Below are positions 25,408-36,593 of a stretch of DNA of 64,000 bases, piece by piece (the first letter of the stretch is position 1; every line of letters starts with the position of its first letter). The stretch is from Chloroflexota bacterium. Its GTDB lineage: Bacteria > Chloroflexota > Anaerolineae > Anaerolineales > Anaerolineaceae. The DNA is taken from contig JAKQJC010000046.1 in assembly GCA_029561345.1 (NCBI GenBank), forward strand, positions 31,336 to 95,335, read 5' to 3'. The notes under the pieces are model-generated. The model worked only from the letters and a program-made list of their open reading frames with translations, did no database searches and was not told the origin of the DNA. The position numbers were made by a program, and so were the translations under genes.

Positions 25408-26946
25408 TCAGGGATTCCTCAGTGGATTTGCATACACTTCCACATTCCCCACCGAGAACACCTGCTGCCATTCATCTTCCACCTGGGTGATCAGAGGCCG
25501 CAAACCGGGGAGAAAATTGGCATTGAATTCGCGGGCCAGTGCATCCAGAATAATATAGCGGGCATCCTGGCTCTGGCAGGGATAAGCGATGCGTTCAACC
25601 AGCCCTTCAGGCACCAGGCCGGCATCCGCGCCATCACAGGTGAGGGAGATTGACCAGGTGGATTTGCGATCTGTCTGGACGGCCCAGATGATCTGCGGCG
25701 AGGCGATCACCAAATCGCTGCGGGCTGCATGGGCGGAAACGTAATTAGCTGCAGCTTCATAATCGGCTGGCGGAGCCAGGTAGAGGAATTCTGAACCGGT
25801 GAAGAAAGTGTCTTTGTTCCACACAGCCAATGAAATGTCGTTGAGCAGCATCCAGAGCAGGGGGAAACAGGCCAGCAGGCTGGCCAGAACGGCCGCCAGG
25901 CGGGTAAGGCGCCGCCAGGGGAATATTTCCGCGGCCCAGGCGGCAAAAGCTGGCAGGGTTCGCCAGAAGAAACAGGCAATGCCGAGGGCGGCCAGAGGGA
26001 AGATGGGAATCAGGTAGTGCAGGCCGTAGCCGGCAGGGGTGTAGAAGGCCAGCACCGGCAGAAGGAGGCTGAGGAAGAATAGAATGCTGTTGCGGCGCAG
26101 CGGCCCGGCCGGGAGCATGAACAACCCGGCCAGTCCCAGCACCAGCCAGCTTTCGCGGCGAACCCACTCTCCGCTGTTGATGATGAGGTTGACCGCCTGG
26201 ATGAAGGGCGGGGCAGAGGCCTTGTAAGCCTGTATGAAGTGCAGATCAGACCAGGCCTGAGCCGGGTTGGAAAGGAGGATGGGGGCAAGTAAAAGACAGG
26301 GTAAAGTCAACATCAAACCCAGGCCCGGCAGGAACCAGCGCGGTTTTTCGATGAGCAAGATCAGGGAGAGGGCCAGAACAGCCGTGATCCCTAAAAAATC
26401 GGTGGCGAGACTGGCGCCTGCGGCCAGACAGCTGACCACCAGCCAGGTTTTGCCAGAGGGCTGCGAAAGCTTCAGGCTGCCCAGCAGGGCCAGCAGCACC
26501 AGAGGGGCGCTCAGGTTATAGGTGAACCCGAGCCGGCTGTTGGCGGCTGCCCAGGGGAAAATCGCCAGCAGGGCAGCTGCAGCCAGGGCTTTTGCCGGGC
26601 CCAGCGAAGAAACGGCCGCTGCATAAAGCAGCGCCACGCTGACCAGGCCGCATGCAGCACACAGGGCGCGCAAGGTCCAGATATCAGGACCAAGCAAACG
26701 GAAGGCAAAGGTGAGCAGGTATAAAAAGAGCGGCGGCCGCTGGATGAGAAGAGGGGCATCTTGAATGGCAAAAATCTGCCAGCGTCCTTCCAGCAGGTGC
26801 TGCCCGAGAACGATGAAGTCGCCTTCATCGGTGAACCAGCCCGGGCTGGTGCGCAAGTTGGCGAAACGCAAAAAAGCCGCCAGCAGCAGCACTGCAGCCA
26901 GGACCACCCAGGGCCAGAACTTATTGAGCCTGGTCACAGAAATCAT
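25408..26946 (-). CDS. GT39/ArnT-like membrane glycosyltransferase
   Basis: A 512-residue protein with about eleven membrane segments. [17 protein letters not shown] in the first outer loop carries the expected Asp-Glu pair, followed by [11 protein letters not shown] and [10 protein letters not shown], as in ArnT and related lipid-phosphosugar transferases. The last 110 residues are a soluble domain outside the membrane. It overlaps rfbH by 26 bases, so it is translationally coupled to it, and its base composition is close to that of rfbFGH, unlike the following genes of the operon. Confidence 0.85.
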   Translation of the reverse strand: MISVTRLNKFWPWVVLAAVLLLAAFLRFANLRTSPGWFTDEGDFIVLGQHLLEGRWQIFAIQDAPLLIQRPPLFLYLLTFAFRLLGPDIWTLRALCAACGLVSVALLYAAAVSSLGPAKALAAAALLAIFPWAAANSRLGFTYNLSAPLVLLALLGSLKLSQPSGKTWLVVSCLAAGASLATDFLGITAVLALSLILLIEKPRWFLPGLGLMLTLPCLLLAPILLSNPAQAWSDLHFIQAYKASAPPFIQAVNLIINSGEWVRRESWLVLGLAGLFMLPAGPLRRNSILFFLSLLLPVLAFYTPAGYGLHYLIPIFPLAALGIACFFWRTLPAFAAWAAEIFPWRRLTRLAAVLASLLACFPLLWMLLNDISLAVWNKDTFFTGSEFLYLAPPADYEAAANYVSAHAARSDLVIASPQIIWAVQTDRKSTWSISLTCDGADAGLVPEGLVERIAYPCQSQDARYIILDALAREFNANFLPGLRPLITQVEDEWQQVFSVGNVEVYANPLRNP

Positions 26947-28240
26947 GCAGGCTTTCGATCATGTAGGCCAGCATCTCATCTGTCAGGCCGGGGTACACCC
27001 CCAGCCAGAAGACCTGGTTCATCACGAAATCGGTGTTTTCCAGGCTGCCCGCCACGCGGTAATCGAGGTTCTGATAAGCCGGCTGGCGGGTGAGGTTGCC
27101 GCCAAAAAGCAGACGGGTGCCAATTTTGCGGGCATCGAGGAAGCGCAGCAGGGCCTGGCGGTCGAAAGGTGCGCTGGCCTGCACGGCCAGCGGGAAGCCA
27201 AACCAGCTTGGGTCTGAATTTGGGGTGGCCTGCGGCAGAATAAAGAATTCCTGCAGGTCCTGCAGCCCATTGAGGAGGGTGTTAAAGTTGCGCTTGCGGG
27301 TTTCAATAAAACCAGGCAGTTTGTCGAGCTGGGCCACCCCCACAGCCGCCTGCATATCGGTGGCTTTGAGGTTGTAGCCGATGTGGGAATAGGTGTATTT
27401 GTGGTCGTAGCCGTAGGGCAGGCTGCCGAGCTGCCAGTCGTAGCGTTTGCCGCAGGTGGCATCGTGGCCGGTTTCGCACCAGCAGTCGCGGCCCCAATCG
27501 CGAAACGACTCAACCAGTTTTTTAAGGGCAGGGGAACCGGTCAGCACGCAGCCGCCTTCGCCCATGGTCAGGTGGTGGGCGGGGTAGAAGCTGACCGTGG
27601 CCAGGTCGCCAAAGGTACCCACCATGCGCCCGTTATAAAGCGCACCGGTGGCATCACAGCAGTCCTCGATCAGCCAGAGGTGATTCTGGTGGGCGAAGGC
27701 GCGCACGGTTTGCAGGTCGAAGGGGTTGCCCAGGGTGTGGGCCAGGATGATGGCGCGGGTGCGCGGGCTGAGAGCAGCTTCGAGCTGGCTCACATCCACG
27801 TTGTAAGTGGGAATATGCACGTCCACAAACACCGGCCTGAGCTGGTTTTGCAGAATGGGGTTGACGGTGGTGGGGAAGCCGGCGGCGACGGTGATGACCT
27901 CGTCGCCGGGTTTGAGCTGCCGTTCACCAAGTGTGGGCGAGGTGAGGCAGGTGAGGGCCAGCAGGTTGGCGGATGAGCCTGAATTGACCAGAATGGCATG
28001 CCGAAGCCCCCAGAAGGCGGCAAAGCGTTTTTCAAATTCGTGGGCAAAACGGCCGGTGGTCAGCCAGAAATCCAGGCCCGATTCCACCAGAAGACGCAGC
28101 TCATGGGCGTCGAAAACGCGGCCCGAAACCGGCACGGGGCTTTGCCCCGGGATAAACGGCCTGGCTGGGAAAGCCTCAGCCGTGTAGGCATCCACCAGGG
28201 CCAGAATTTGCTGACGGAGGGCATCGGCTTTTTCACTCAT
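26921..28240 (-). CDS. rfbH: CDP-6-deoxy-4-hexulose 3-dehydrase (E1, PMP/[2Fe-2S])
   Basis: E1 removes the C3 hydroxyl of CDP-4-keto-6-deoxyglucose. The 439 residues show the DegT fold with [14 protein letters not shown], where His222/His223 take the place of the usual PLP lysine; this is the mark of E1. The iron-sulfur ligands fit the known C-X57-C-X1-C-X7-C spacing exactly: Cys195, Cys253, Cys255, Cys263. The partner reductase E3 (RfbI/AscD/DdhD) is not in the window. I choose ATG 28240 over a TTG at 28246. It overlaps rfbG by eight bases. Confidence 0.96.
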   Translation of the reverse strand: MSEKADALRQQILALVDAYTAEAFPARPFIPGQSPVPVSGRVFDAHELRLLVESGLDFWLTTGRFAHEFEKRFAAFWGLRHAILVNSGSSANLLALTCLTSPTLGERQLKPGDEVITVAAGFPTTVNPILQNQLRPVFVDVHIPTYNVDVSQLEAALSPRTRAIILAHTLGNPFDLQTVRAFAHQNHLWLIEDCCDATGALYNGRMVGTFGDLATVSFYPAHHLTMGEGGCVLTGSPALKKLVESFRDWGRDCWCETGHDATCGKRYDWQLGSLPYGYDHKYTYSHIGYNLKATDMQAAVGVAQLDKLPGFIETRKRNFNTLLNGLQDLQEFFILPQATPNSDPSWFGFPLAVQASAPFDRQALLRFLDARKIGTRLLFGGNLTRQPAYQNLDYRVAGSLENTDFVMNQVFWLGVYPGLTDEMLAYMIESLHDFCDQAQ

Positions 28241-29207
28241 GGGCAAAGAACTCCTGATACCAGGCGATGGTGCGGCGCAGACCTTCGTCCAGATCGAACA
28301 GCGGCTGCCAGTCGAGCAGGCTGCGGGCTTTGGCGGCGCTCAGATATTGGTGGCGGATTTCATTGCTGGCTTCACAGCGCACGTCGGGTTCCAGCGGCGA
28401 CTGCATGAGCCCTGAAACGCGCTTCACCAGATCGAGCACAGAAACCTGAATTTCATTGGAAAAATTGAAGGCCTCGCCCTTGAGCGCGGGGTTTTGCGCC
28501 AGCTTTTCGGCCAGCAACATATAGGCCGCGGCGCCATCTTCCACGTAAAAATAATCGCGGATGTAGCGGCCATCCGAACGGATCACCGGGCGCTGCCCGC
28601 GCACCAGGGAGCGGATGGTGCCGGGGATGATGCGGTTCCAGTTCAGGTCGCCGCCGCCATAAAAATTGCCGCAGCGGGTGATGGCCACCGGCAGCCCGTA
28701 GGTGACAGCGTAGGTATGGGCGATGAGATCCGCGCACGATTTGCTCACATCGTAAGGATGGTTGCCCTGCAGCGGGGTGGACTCATCATACGGGAGCTTA
28801 TCCTGGTCGCCATAGGCTTTATCGGATGAGGCCACCACCACCTGGCGCACTGAGGGAGAGCGGCGGCAGGCTTCCAGCAAATTCCAGGTGCCCTGAATAT
28901 TGGTTTCAAAAGTGGAAATGGGATTGCGGTTGGCAATACCCACAATGGCCTGGGCGGCCAGATGAATGACGGTGTTGGCTTCATATTCACCCAGCGCGCG
29001 TTCCAGCACCTCGCGGTCGCGCACGTCGCCGCGCACCACCTTGACCCGCGACATCAGGTCGTGCTGGAAAAGTTCACTTTGCGGCACCCAGTCGCGCACC
29101 AGGCAGATGACATCTGCGCCGGCATCCAGCAGGCGCTGCACCAGCCAGCTGCCCACCAGTCCGCTGCCGCCGGTTACAAAAGTTGGACGATCTTGCCAGA
29201 AATTCAT
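28233..29207 (-). CDS. rfbG: CDP-glucose 4,6-dehydratase
   Basis: An extended SDR of 324 residues that converts CDP-glucose to CDP-4-keto-6-deoxyglucose with bound NAD. Motifs: [44 protein letters not shown] (Tyr-x3-Lys), and [19 protein letters not shown], which is typical of the CDP-glucose dehydratase group. It is about 30 residues shorter than many RfbG proteins. Position between rfbF and rfbH makes the assignment firm. ATG 29207 overlaps the rfbF stop (ATGA), with GGAAGGTG upstream. Confidence 0.93.
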   Translation of the reverse strand: MNFWQDRPTFVTGGSGLVGSWLVQRLLDAGADVICLVRDWVPQSELFQHDLMSRVKVVRGDVRDREVLERALGEYEANTVIHLAAQAIVGIANRNPISTFETNIQGTWNLLEACRRSPSVRQVVVASSDKAYGDQDKLPYDESTPLQGNHPYDVSKSCADLIAHTYAVTYGLPVAITRCGNFYGGGDLNWNRIIPGTIRSLVRGQRPVIRSDGRYIRDYFYVEDGAAAYMLLAEKLAQNPALKGEAFNFSNEIQVSVLDLVKRVSGLMQSPLEPDVRCEASNEIRHQYLSAAKARSLLDWQPLFDLDEGLRRTIAWYQEFFAHE

Positions 29208-29971
29208 CACCACACCTTCCATGGGGCCTTGTTATCAGCCCAAAGAGATTCCAGATAACGCACATCGCGCAGGGTATCCATGCACTGCCAGAAGCCGCTG
29301 TGCTGGTAAGCCATCAACTGGCCTTCAAGTGCCAGGTTTTCCATGGGGCTGCTTTCCAGCGGCATATCTTCAGTGATATAGTCGAAAACCTGCGGCTCAA
29401 AAACACAAAAACCGCCGTTGATCCAGCCTTCGCCGGCCTGCGGTTTTTCAGCAAACCCCCTGATCGTTTCACCTTCAATGGAAAGGCTGCCAAAACGCCC
29501 GGGCGGGCGCACGGCCGTGACGGTGGCCAGTTTGCCATGCCGGCGGTGGAAGGCCAGCAGATCGTTTAAATTGATATCTGCCACACCGTCACCGTAGGTG
29601 AACATGAAGGTTTCATCGCCAATCCACTTCTGCAGTTTTTTTACGCGGCCGCCTGTGGTGGTCATCAGGCCGGTGTCCACCAGATGCACCGTCCAATCAT
29701 CCACAGGGGCGTCATAGGTCTTTACAGCACCGGTGTTGAGCTGAATGGTCAGGTCGCGGCTGAGAAGCTGGTAGTTGAGAAAATAATGTTTGATGATCTC
29801 GGCTTTATACCCCAAAGCCACCACAAATTCCTTAATATCATGGGCAGCATAGATATTCATGATGTGCCAGAGCATGGGATACCCGCCAATTTCAACCATC
29901 GGTTTGGGCTTCAGGGTGGTTTCTTCTGAAAGGCGGGTGCCAAGGCCGCCCGCAAGAATGATCACTTTCAT
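29207..29971 (-). CDS. rfbF: Glucose-1-phosphate cytidylyltransferase
   Basis: RfbF makes CDP-glucose from CTP and glucose 1-phosphate, the first step of CDP-dideoxyhexose synthesis. The 254 residues match the family length (about 257). Motifs: [16 protein letters not shown] nucleotide loop, [16 protein letters not shown], and [15 protein letters not shown] (metal site). First gene of the twelve-gene operon; GGAGG lies well placed before ATG 29971. A TATAAT-like -10 element reads from the 86-base divergent region, but its -35 is weak. Confidence 0.97.
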   Translation of the reverse strand: MKVIILAGGLGTRLSEETTLKPKPMVEIGGYPMLWHIMNIYAAHDIKEFVVALGYKAEIIKHYFLNYQLLSRDLTIQLNTGAVKTYDAPVDDWTVHLVDTGLMTTTGGRVKKLQKWIGDETFMFTYGDGVADINLNDLLAFHRRHGKLATVTAVRPPGRFGSLSIEGETIRGFAEKPQAGEGWINGGFCVFEPQVFDYITEDMPLESSPMENLALEGQLMAYQHSGFWQCMDTLRDVRYLESLWADNKAPWKVW

Positions 29972-30021
29972 GCTATTCCTCCAGGATGGGTTATTATGAT
30001 TATACTATAAGTGGCCTTTCG

Positions 30022-30050
30022 GTTTTGGAAGCGTTCTTCCGGTGTATAAT
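30022..30050 (+). promoter_or_regulatory. Promoter placed directly at the start codon
   Basis: TATAAT (30045-30050) lies six bases before ATG 30057, so transcription should begin at or next to the start codon. The -35 region (GTTTTG at 30022-30027) is weak. The spacer holds the inverted repeat GGAAG-CGTT-CTTCC (30027-30040), a possible operator shared with the divergent rfb operon. Confidence 0.55.
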
Positions 30051-30056
30051 ATTTCC

Positions 30057-31517
30057 ATGCGTACGTTCTTTCAACATCCATTTTTCACGCGGTATGGATG
30101 GGCATTTTTGCTGATTTTTTGTGGATTGATTTTGATTGTATCCAGCATCGGCGAACCAGGCCCGGCAACCACCATGGCCTCACCGCAGCCCGCTGTTACT
30201 GCCACAGAACCTGGACCAGCGATGACCCCAACCACAACAAGGGCGCCGGTTCCTCTGGCTACCTTGCGCCCCACTGCAACCCTGCAGCCAACCCTGACCC
30301 GCACCATCACCCCCAGCCCCACCCTGGCGCCGTTTGACGACACCGGGACTTTGAAGGATATGGAAATTGTCCTCTGGCATACCCTTTCAGGGCCAGCCGC
30401 CAGGGAATTGGAAGCGTTGGTGCTGGCGTTTAACCGCCTTGACCGCTATGGACTGAAGCTGCGCCTGGAAGCTGCCCCTGACCTGCTGACCTGGAAGGCT
30501 GACCGGCAGGTGACGCCGACGGCGCCCTGGCAGCTGATGCTGGGATCCGTCCCCGCCCCCGACCTGGTGCTGGCGCCTCGCACTGTGCTGGATGAGCTGG
30601 GCGGTTTGAAAGATTTAAACGCCCTCAAGGCGCACCCTAATTTGGGTTTGGCTCAAAGCGCCGGAGATGGGCAACACCTGGATCTGTTTTATTCCGCACC
30701 GGCCGTGTTTTACAACCGCACCTGGGCAAAGCAGCTGGGTTTCCTTGAACCTCCGGCTGACCTTTCAGCCTTGCGCGAGCAGGCCTGCGCCGGAAACCAG
30801 GCCTTGAAACGCGACGACACAACCAAAAACGATGCCCAGGGGGGATGGATGCTGCAGGCGGATGGATTAACCCTGCTGGCCTTATCCGAATCCATGAGCG
30901 CAGACCTGACCAACGCGGCCAGCGCCACCCGGCCGCTTTTTGAGATGTTAAAAGAGATGCAGGTGGGCAACTGCCTCTGGCAGGCGCCGGCATACCGCCC
31001 GGCGCAGAGCGGCGCCGAAGCCCTGCTGCAGCGCCAGGCCTTGCTGGCCAACGGCAGGGTGGAAGACGCGCTGGTTTATGAAGATATGGCGCGGATTCTA
31101 AAGAGCAAAGATGAATGGCTGATGCTGCCTTACCCTGATTTTCCAGTCGAAGCCATTTCTTTGAGCATTCTGCCGGGACTTTCCGAACGCGAATTGGGAG
31201 CCTGGGTGGTGGCGCGCTGGCTGGCGCAGCCCGAACAGGCCGGCCGGCTGGCCCTGGCTGGCGGCAGCCTGCCCGCCACAAAAACAGAATTGACTTTACG
31301 TGATGAACTGCGCCTGAATCATCCCCAGCGCGCCGAGGCGCTGAACTGGCCGCTGCCCGAAACACCCCTGAAAGAACCCTTCTGGCCCGATTTGGGTTTG
31401 CTGCTGCAGGATGCAGCCGGGAGGGTGTTGAAGCCGGAAAATGCACCAGACCGCATTCCAGTGATTGTGGATTTGTTGTGGAAAGAAATCAGCGCTCTTT
31501 TATCCAGCCAACCCTGA
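30057..31517 (+). CDS. Extracytoplasmic solute-binding-like protein, membrane-anchored
   Basis: A 486-residue protein. An N-terminal hydrophobic segment ([18 protein letters not shown]) acts as anchor or uncleaved signal; there is no lipobox. A Pro/Thr-rich linker (residues about 30-95) precedes a family-1 periplasmic-binding-like domain ([20 protein letters not shown] opening, [18 protein letters not shown], then [11 protein letters not shown] and the hinge-like C-terminal half). No permease is adjacent, so a transport role is unproven and it may be a sensor subunit. ATG 30057 is preferred over an in-frame GTG at 30042 because the -10 element overlaps the latter. RNase HI follows after eight bases. 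Confidence 0.8.
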   Translation: MRTFFQHPFFTRYGWAFLLIFCGLILIVSSIGEPGPATTMASPQPAVTATEPGPAMTPTTTRAPVPLATLRPTATLQPTLTRTITPSPTLAPFDDTGTLKDMEIVLWHTLSGPAARELEALVLAFNRLDRYGLKLRLEAAPDLLTWKADRQVTPTAPWQLMLGSVPAPDLVLAPRTVLDELGGLKDLNALKAHPNLGLAQSAGDGQHLDLFYSAPAVFYNRTWAKQLGFLEPPADLSALREQACAGNQALKRDDTTKNDAQGGWMLQADGLTLLALSESMSADLTNAASATRPLFEMLKEMQVGNCLWQAPAYRPAQSGAEALLQRQALLANGRVEDALVYEDMARILKSKDEWLMLPYPDFPVEAISLSILPGLSERELGAWVVARWLAQPEQAGRLALAGGSLPATKTELTLRDELRLNHPQRAEALNWPLPETPLKEPFWPDLGLLLQDAAGRVLKPENAPDRIPVIVDLLWKEISALLSSQP

Positions 31518-31525
31518 GAGGACAC

Positions 31526-31975
31526 ATGACAGAAAATCTCACCCCGGTCATTATTTATACAGATGGTGCCTGTTCCGGCAACCCGGGCCCAGGCGGATGG
31601 GCTGCTTTGCTGCGCAGCGGCAAACACCAGAAGGAAATCAGCGGGGGAGAAGATCAGACCACCAACAACCGCATGGAATTGACGGCTGCCATTGAAGCGC
31701 TGCGCGCTCTGAACAAACCCTGCCGGGTGCTGATTTATACCGATTCAGAGTATTTGCAGCGTGGGGTGACGGAATGGATGGCTGGCTGGAAGCGGCGGGG
31801 CTGGCAGCGCAAAGAAGGCCCATTGAAAAATGCCGATCTGTGGCGCTCTCTGGATGAACTGCTGGATGTCCATACAGTAGAATGGCAGTGGGTGAAGGGC
31901 CATGCGGGGCATGCTGAAAATGAACGGGTGGACCAGCTGGCCCGCCAGGAAATTGACCTGCGGCGCCGCCTTTAG
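31526..31975 (+). CDS. rnhA: Ribonuclease HI
   Basis: A 149-residue enzyme that cuts the RNA strand of RNA-DNA hybrids in the cytosol. Metal-binding residues are all visible: Asp in [16 protein letters not shown], Glu in [13 protein letters not shown], Asp in [11 protein letters not shown], and Asp in [11 protein letters not shown], with the VKGHAGH loop of the conserved His. The basic helix segment [11 protein letters not shown] is present as in E. coli RNase HI. ATG 31526 lies behind GAGAGGACAC; a longer in-frame start at 31478 overlaps the preceding gene. Confidence 0.97.
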   Translation: MTENLTPVIIYTDGACSGNPGPGGWAALLRSGKHQKEISGGEDQTTNNRMELTAAIEALRALNKPCRVLIYTDSEYLQRGVTEWMAGWKRRGWQRKEGPLKNADLWRSLDELLDVHTVEWQWVKGHAGHAENERVDQLARQEIDLRRRL

Positions 31976-31988
31976 GAAGGGAAAAGAA

Positions 31989-34900
31989 ATGAACCCGGAT
32001 TCGAGCCATCACCAGCCGCCCAAAAACCTGGAAGCCTTTGCCCTCCCTGAGCGATTATTCCTGTTTCAAGAAGCCCTGGAACTGACTGCCGACGCCGTGC
32101 TGATGACAGACCTGGATGGAAAGGCCATTTACGCCAACCCTGCATTTGCCAGCTTGACCGGTTTTTCGGCGGCGGAAATTCCAGGCCGGAACATGAAATA
32201 TTTGACGCCAGGGCAGAATGAGGCGGCCTTTTATCAGAAGGTCTGGCAGGACATTGCAGCCGGGCAAACCTGGAGCGGGGAAATGATCGGGCATCGAAAA
32301 GATGGATCGGTTTACCTGGGAAAAATGACGGCTCGGAAAGTAAAGGGGCAGACCAACACTGAACAGGTGATCATCACCATCAGGGATATCACAGCACAAC
32401 AAAAAATGGCGCATGATCTTGCAGAAAGCAAGGACCATTTCAACAAAATGACCGCCAATGCTCACGATGGAATCGCTATTCTGGATAATCAAGGCTGCAT
32501 CATCTACTGGAATCGGGCTGCTGAAACGATCTTGGGCTATTCTGCAGAAGAAGCGGTGGGGAAGGATCTGATTAACCTGATTGCCATGCCTGAGCAACAG
32601 GAATTCATGCACCAGCAGGCGCAGGTGTTCAACCAGACGGGTGAAAGCAAAGCCATTGGCCAGCTGGTTGAAATGGAGGCCCGCGGCAAGGGCGGCAAAC
32701 CAGTGTATCTCGAAGTGGCCATCTCTGCCATAAAATCCCACGAGGGTTGGGGGGCACTGGGAATTATGCGGGACATTTCCCAACGAAAGGCGTTGGAAGA
32801 GGAACTTCGTCGGCAGGTTGAGGAGCAGGAAATGCTGCGGGCCACCCTGATGGATATCTGGCAGCAACTTGATCTTTCAAAATTGCTGGAAGATTTATTG
32901 ATCAGGGCAGCCAGCATGATGCGGGTCAACTACGGCTGCCTGGCCTTATTTGATGAGATTTCTCAGGAACTTGAAATGGTGGTGACCTATAACCTCACCC
33001 CCGCCTATCGCGGAATCAGGGTTAAGCTGGGAGAAGGCGGCCTGGGATGGGCCGGTTTGCACCGGCAGCCGTTGATTGTGCCTGATTATGGCGCCTGGGA
33101 AGGAAAATCTGACAAGTTTGCGGAGTTGGCAGGAGCCACCTTTATTTTTATGCCGTTGGTGATGTTGGACCAGCTTTTAGGGGTGATTGTGGTAGGGGCA
33201 GATAAAAACCTGCATCAATTTAAAGAACAGGATACAGGTTTATTGGAAGTTTACGCCCGGCAGGCATCCATAGCCATTCACAATGCCCAGCTTTACCAGG
33301 AGGTTAAAGAACGCTCTTATGAGGCGCAAACCCTGGGGCAGGTGGTCGAGTCGATTCTGGCGGCATCTAACCTGAAAGAAGCTGCCGGGTTGATTCTGGA
33401 AGAAATGATGCGGGTGATTCCTTCCACCAGCGCTTCACTGCAATTATTGAAGGATGGCACCTTGAAAGTTCTGGCTGTGCGCGGTTTTGCCAATATCTCT
33501 GACGTGGAACAGTTTGTTTTTCCCGCTGATTCGACCCGTTTTCCCAATATGCGCGCATTGGAAGAAGGACTGGTGATTCTGGAGGATGCGCCTCAGGAGT
33601 ATGAAGCCTTTACTTTCGCATCTTTGGGACACATCCGCTCATGGATGGGGCTGGCCTTGAAAGTCAGGGGCAGAGCTATCGGCCTGTTGACCCTCGATCA
33701 TGTCGAAAAGAACCGTTTCACTGCCGCACATGCACAATTGGCAGAGCGTTTTGCGAATCATCTGGCGCTGGCATTCGAGAAGCACCAAATTCTTGAGGAA
33801 ACCCGCCAGGCGCGAGATGATTTGCGCCAGCGGGAAGCTTACCTGAGATCCATTATTGAAAACTTCCCTCTGGTGGTTTGGTTAAAAGATACCCAGGGGC
33901 GTTTCTTGATGGTGAATGATGCTTATGCGCGCACGGTTGGCCTGATGAGCGCCGGCCAAATGCTAGGAAAAACGGATTATGATTTCTGGCCAGCGGCGGC
34001 AGCAGCTCAGAACCGGGAGGATGACGCTGAAGTGATGCGCATTCGGCGGCGCAAATTTGTTGAAGAGCAGGTCAGGGTTGGAGAAGAAGACCGCTGGTAC
34101 GAGACTTACAAGACGCCCATCATTGATGAAAACGGGATCGTCCTGGGAACCTGCGGTTTTGCCCGCGATATCACCGAACGAAAAATTGCTGAGAAAGCCT
34201 TGCGGGAAAGCGAAGAAAGGTATCGTGGTTTATTTAATGCCGTCAGAGATGCCATTTATATTCAAGATCGCCAGCGCCGGTTTATCGAGGTGAACGATGG
34301 CGCACTGGAAATGTACGGCTATCCCCGAGACTATTTTATTGGAAAAACGCCAGAGACTTTTGCCGCTCCTGGAATGAATGATATGAAGGACATTATCCTT
34401 CAATTTGAGCGGGCTTATCAGGGAGAACGGCGGCAATTTGAGTTCTGGGGGCAGCGTAAAAATGGCGAAATATTCCTGAACGAAGTTCGCCTGTTTAGAG
34501 GGCTTTATTTTGGACAGGATGTGGTGGTGACGCTGGCGCGGGATGTGACTGAGCGAAGAATGGCCGAAGAAAAACTGCGTGAAAGTGAAGAGAAGTTCCG
34601 TGAACTGGTGGCCCAATCTTATGACGGCATTTTGCTGACCGACACCCGCGGGCGGGTGGTGGTTTGGAATCACGGCATGGAAACGATTACCGGCTATCCA
34701 CAGGAAGAAATCATTGGCAAGAGAATCTGGGATGTGCAATTACTGATGGTGCCAGACCATCCCAAAAAAGCCGAGAGAGGCGAACAATTTAGAGCCATAT
34801 TGCAGGAAGGCTTAAAGGGCCGGGGCGAGCTGGCTTCGCTGCTCCAGCGCGAAGCGCCAATAAGGCGGCGGGACGGCCAGATTTGTTATATTTTGCAAAC

Positions 34901-36593
34901 CGGGTATCTGGTCAAGGTCTCCAACGGCTACCTGATCAGCACCCTGATCAGGGACATCACCGGCCAGAAACAGGTCCAAGAACAGCTGGTGAAGGCCAAG
35001 GAAGCTGCTGAAGATGCCAGCCGCGCCAAAAGTGCCTTTTTGGCAGCGGTCAGCCATGAAATTCGCACACCCATGAACGGCATTGCCGGCATGGTGGATT
35101 TGCTGCAAACCACGCCGCTTTCCTCGGAGCAGCGTTCTGACCTGGACATCATTCGCGCCAGCGCAGAATCCTTGCTGGCCATCATTAATGATATTTTAGA
35201 TTTTTCAAAAATCGAATCGGGGCATTTCGAACTGGACGAACATCCCTTCCTGCTGGGCCAGACCATTCAAGAGGCAGTGGAACTGGTGGAGCCGCAGGCA
35301 CGCAGAAAAGCGATCCATATCTTACAGGATCTTGATCCACAAATGCCGCAGCGAGTGGTGGGTGATTCCATCCGTTTACGGCAGATTCTGATCAATTTGC
35401 TCGGCAATGCGGTCAAATTTACTCAGCAGGGCCAAGTGAAGTTGAGCTTGCGGGTGAGGGAAGAAGATCAGCGGATTGAATTGAAATTCGCGGTGCAAGA
35501 TTCTGGCATTGGCATTCCCCCTGAAAAACAGAGCCTGCTGTTTCAGCCTTTCAGCCAGGTGGATAATTCCACATCGCGGCGCTATGGCGGCACAGGGCTG
35601 GGCCTGGCCATCAGCCGCTGGTTGTGTGAGATGATGGGCGGGCGCATATGGGTGGAAAGCACAGGGGTGGATGGCGAGGGATCCACATTCTTCTTCAATA
35701 TCTGGATTAAACCCGCTTCCATTGAACAGCACGATCTTCCACAGCAGCCAGGGTATCTGGTGAATGACTACGATCTGATCCAGGTATCACGCCTGTATCC
35801 CTGGCGCATTTTGCTGGTGGAAGATAATTTGATCAACCAGCAGGTGGCTCTGCGAATGCTGGAACGGATGGGGTATCAGGCGGTCACCGCTGCGAATGGC
35901 TATGAGGCGTTGAGTTACCTGGAAAGCCAGATGTTTGATGTCATTTTGATGGATATCCAGATGCCTGAAATGGACGGCTATGAAACCACACGGCGCATCC
36001 GCAAAATGCTTCCTGAGGAACAGCAGCCCTGCATTATCGCGATGACAGCCAATGTTCTCAGCGAGGCCCAAGATGCCTGCCGCCAGGCGGGCATGGATGA
36101 TTTTCTGGCCAAACCAGTAGAATTAATGGATTTGATGCATGTACTGCGCCGGACCGGACGACAATCGCTGGTGTCGCGGAAAAATAAAGCAGGCCCAGAT
36201 CAACAGAAGAGCGGGCAAGCATTAAACAAAGCAGCGCTCTCCAAGCTGCGTGAGATGATTGGAGATGTGGATGGATCGCTTATTTCTGAATTAATTGCCG
36301 AATTCTGCCGTGAGACGCCCGCCAACCTTGTTGAAGCGAAAAACCTGCTGGCCAGGGGCGAGATGGAAACATTAAGGCGGCTGCTTCACACATTGAAATC
36401 CACTTCTGCTTCGCTGGGCGCCGAGGTGCTTTCCGCGCAGGCGCGGCAGGCTGAACAATGGGTGAAGAACGCGATCGACGAAAAAAACATCAACCAGGCG
36501 CAGGGATTGGTGCTGCTGGCTTCCTGCACGGAAGCCTTGCAGGCGGTGATGCCGGAACTGGATGCGGTGGTCAAAGGAGGAAAAAATGGCTGA
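31989..36593 (+). CDS. Hybrid sensor histidine kinase (PAS2-GAF2-PAS3-HisKA-HATPase-REC-HPt)
   Basis: A 1534-residue soluble phosphorelay protein with no membrane segment. Order seen: PAS at about 20-140 and 145-265, GAF at about 290-440 and 450-610, PAS at about 620-735, 740-860 and 870-1000, HisKA with [10 protein letters not shown] (His1023), HATPase with GNAVKF, DSGIGIP and GGTGLGL, a receiver with VEDN and phospho-acceptor Asp1322 in [11 protein letters not shown], and a C-terminal HPt with His1467 in [12 protein letters not shown]. The start at 31989 removes a shadow extension into rnhA. The end overlaps the next response-regulator kinase by eight bases, so the two probably act in one relay. 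The signal is unknown. Confidence 0.93.
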   Translation: MNPDSSHHQPPKNLEAFALPERLFLFQEALELTADAVLMTDLDGKAIYANPAFASLTGFSAAEIPGRNMKYLTPGQNEAAFYQKVWQDIAAGQTWSGEMIGHRKDGSVYLGKMTARKVKGQTNTEQVIITIRDITAQQKMAHDLAESKDHFNKMTANAHDGIAILDNQGCIIYWNRAAETILGYSAEEAVGKDLINLIAMPEQQEFMHQQAQVFNQTGESKAIGQLVEMEARGKGGKPVYLEVAISAIKSHEGWGALGIMRDISQRKALEEELRRQVEEQEMLRATLMDIWQQLDLSKLLEDLLIRAASMMRVNYGCLALFDEISQELEMVVTYNLTPAYRGIRVKLGEGGLGWAGLHRQPLIVPDYGAWEGKSDKFAELAGATFIFMPLVMLDQLLGVIVVGADKNLHQFKEQDTGLLEVYARQASIAIHNAQLYQEVKERSYEAQTLGQVVESILAASNLKEAAGLILEEMMRVIPSTSASLQLLKDGTLKVLAVRGFANISDVEQFVFPADSTRFPNMRALEEGLVILEDAPQEYEAFTFASLGHIRSWMGLALKVRGRAIGLLTLDHVEKNRFTAAHAQLAERFANHLALAFEKHQILEETRQARDDLRQREAYLRSIIENFPLVVWLKDTQGRFLMVNDAYARTVGLMSAGQMLGKTDYDFWPAAAAAQNREDDAEVMRIRRRKFVEEQVRVGEEDRWYETYKTPIIDENGIVLGTCGFARDITERKIAEKALRESEERYRGLFNAVRDAIYIQDRQRRFIEVNDGALEMYGYPRDYFIGKTPETFAAPGMNDMKDIILQFERAYQGERRQFEFWGQRKNGEIFLNEVRLFRGLYFGQDVVVTLARDVTERRMAEEKLRESEEKFRELVAQSYDGILLTDTRGRVVVWNHGMETITGYPQEEIIGKRIWDVQLLMVPDHPKKAERGEQFRAILQEGLKGRGELASLLQREAPIRRRDGQICYILQTGYLVKVSNGYLISTLIRDITGQKQVQEQLVKAKEAAEDASRAKSAFLAAVSHEIRTPMNGIAGMVDLLQTTPLSSEQRSDLDIIRASAESLLAIINDILDFSKIESGHFELDEHPFLLGQTIQEAVELVEPQARRKAIHILQDLDPQMPQRVVGDSIRLRQILINLLGNAVKFTQQGQVKLSLRVREEDQRIELKFAVQDSGIGIPPEKQSLLFQPFSQVDNSTSRRYGGTGLGLAISRWLCEMMGGRIWVESTGVDGEGSTFFFNIWIKPASIEQHDLPQQPGYLVNDYDLIQVSRLYPWRILLVEDNLINQQVALRMLERMGYQAVTAANGYEALSYLESQMFDVILMDIQMPEMDGYETTRRIRKMLPEEQQPCIIAMTANVLSEAQDACRQAGMDDFLAKPVELMDLMHVLRRTGRQSLVSRKNKAGPDQQKSGQALNKAALSKLREMIGDVDGSLISELIAEFCRETPANLVEAKNLLARGEMETLRRLLHTLKSTSASLGAEVLSAQARQAEQWVKNAIDEKNINQAQGLVLLASCTEALQAVMPELDAVVKGGKNG

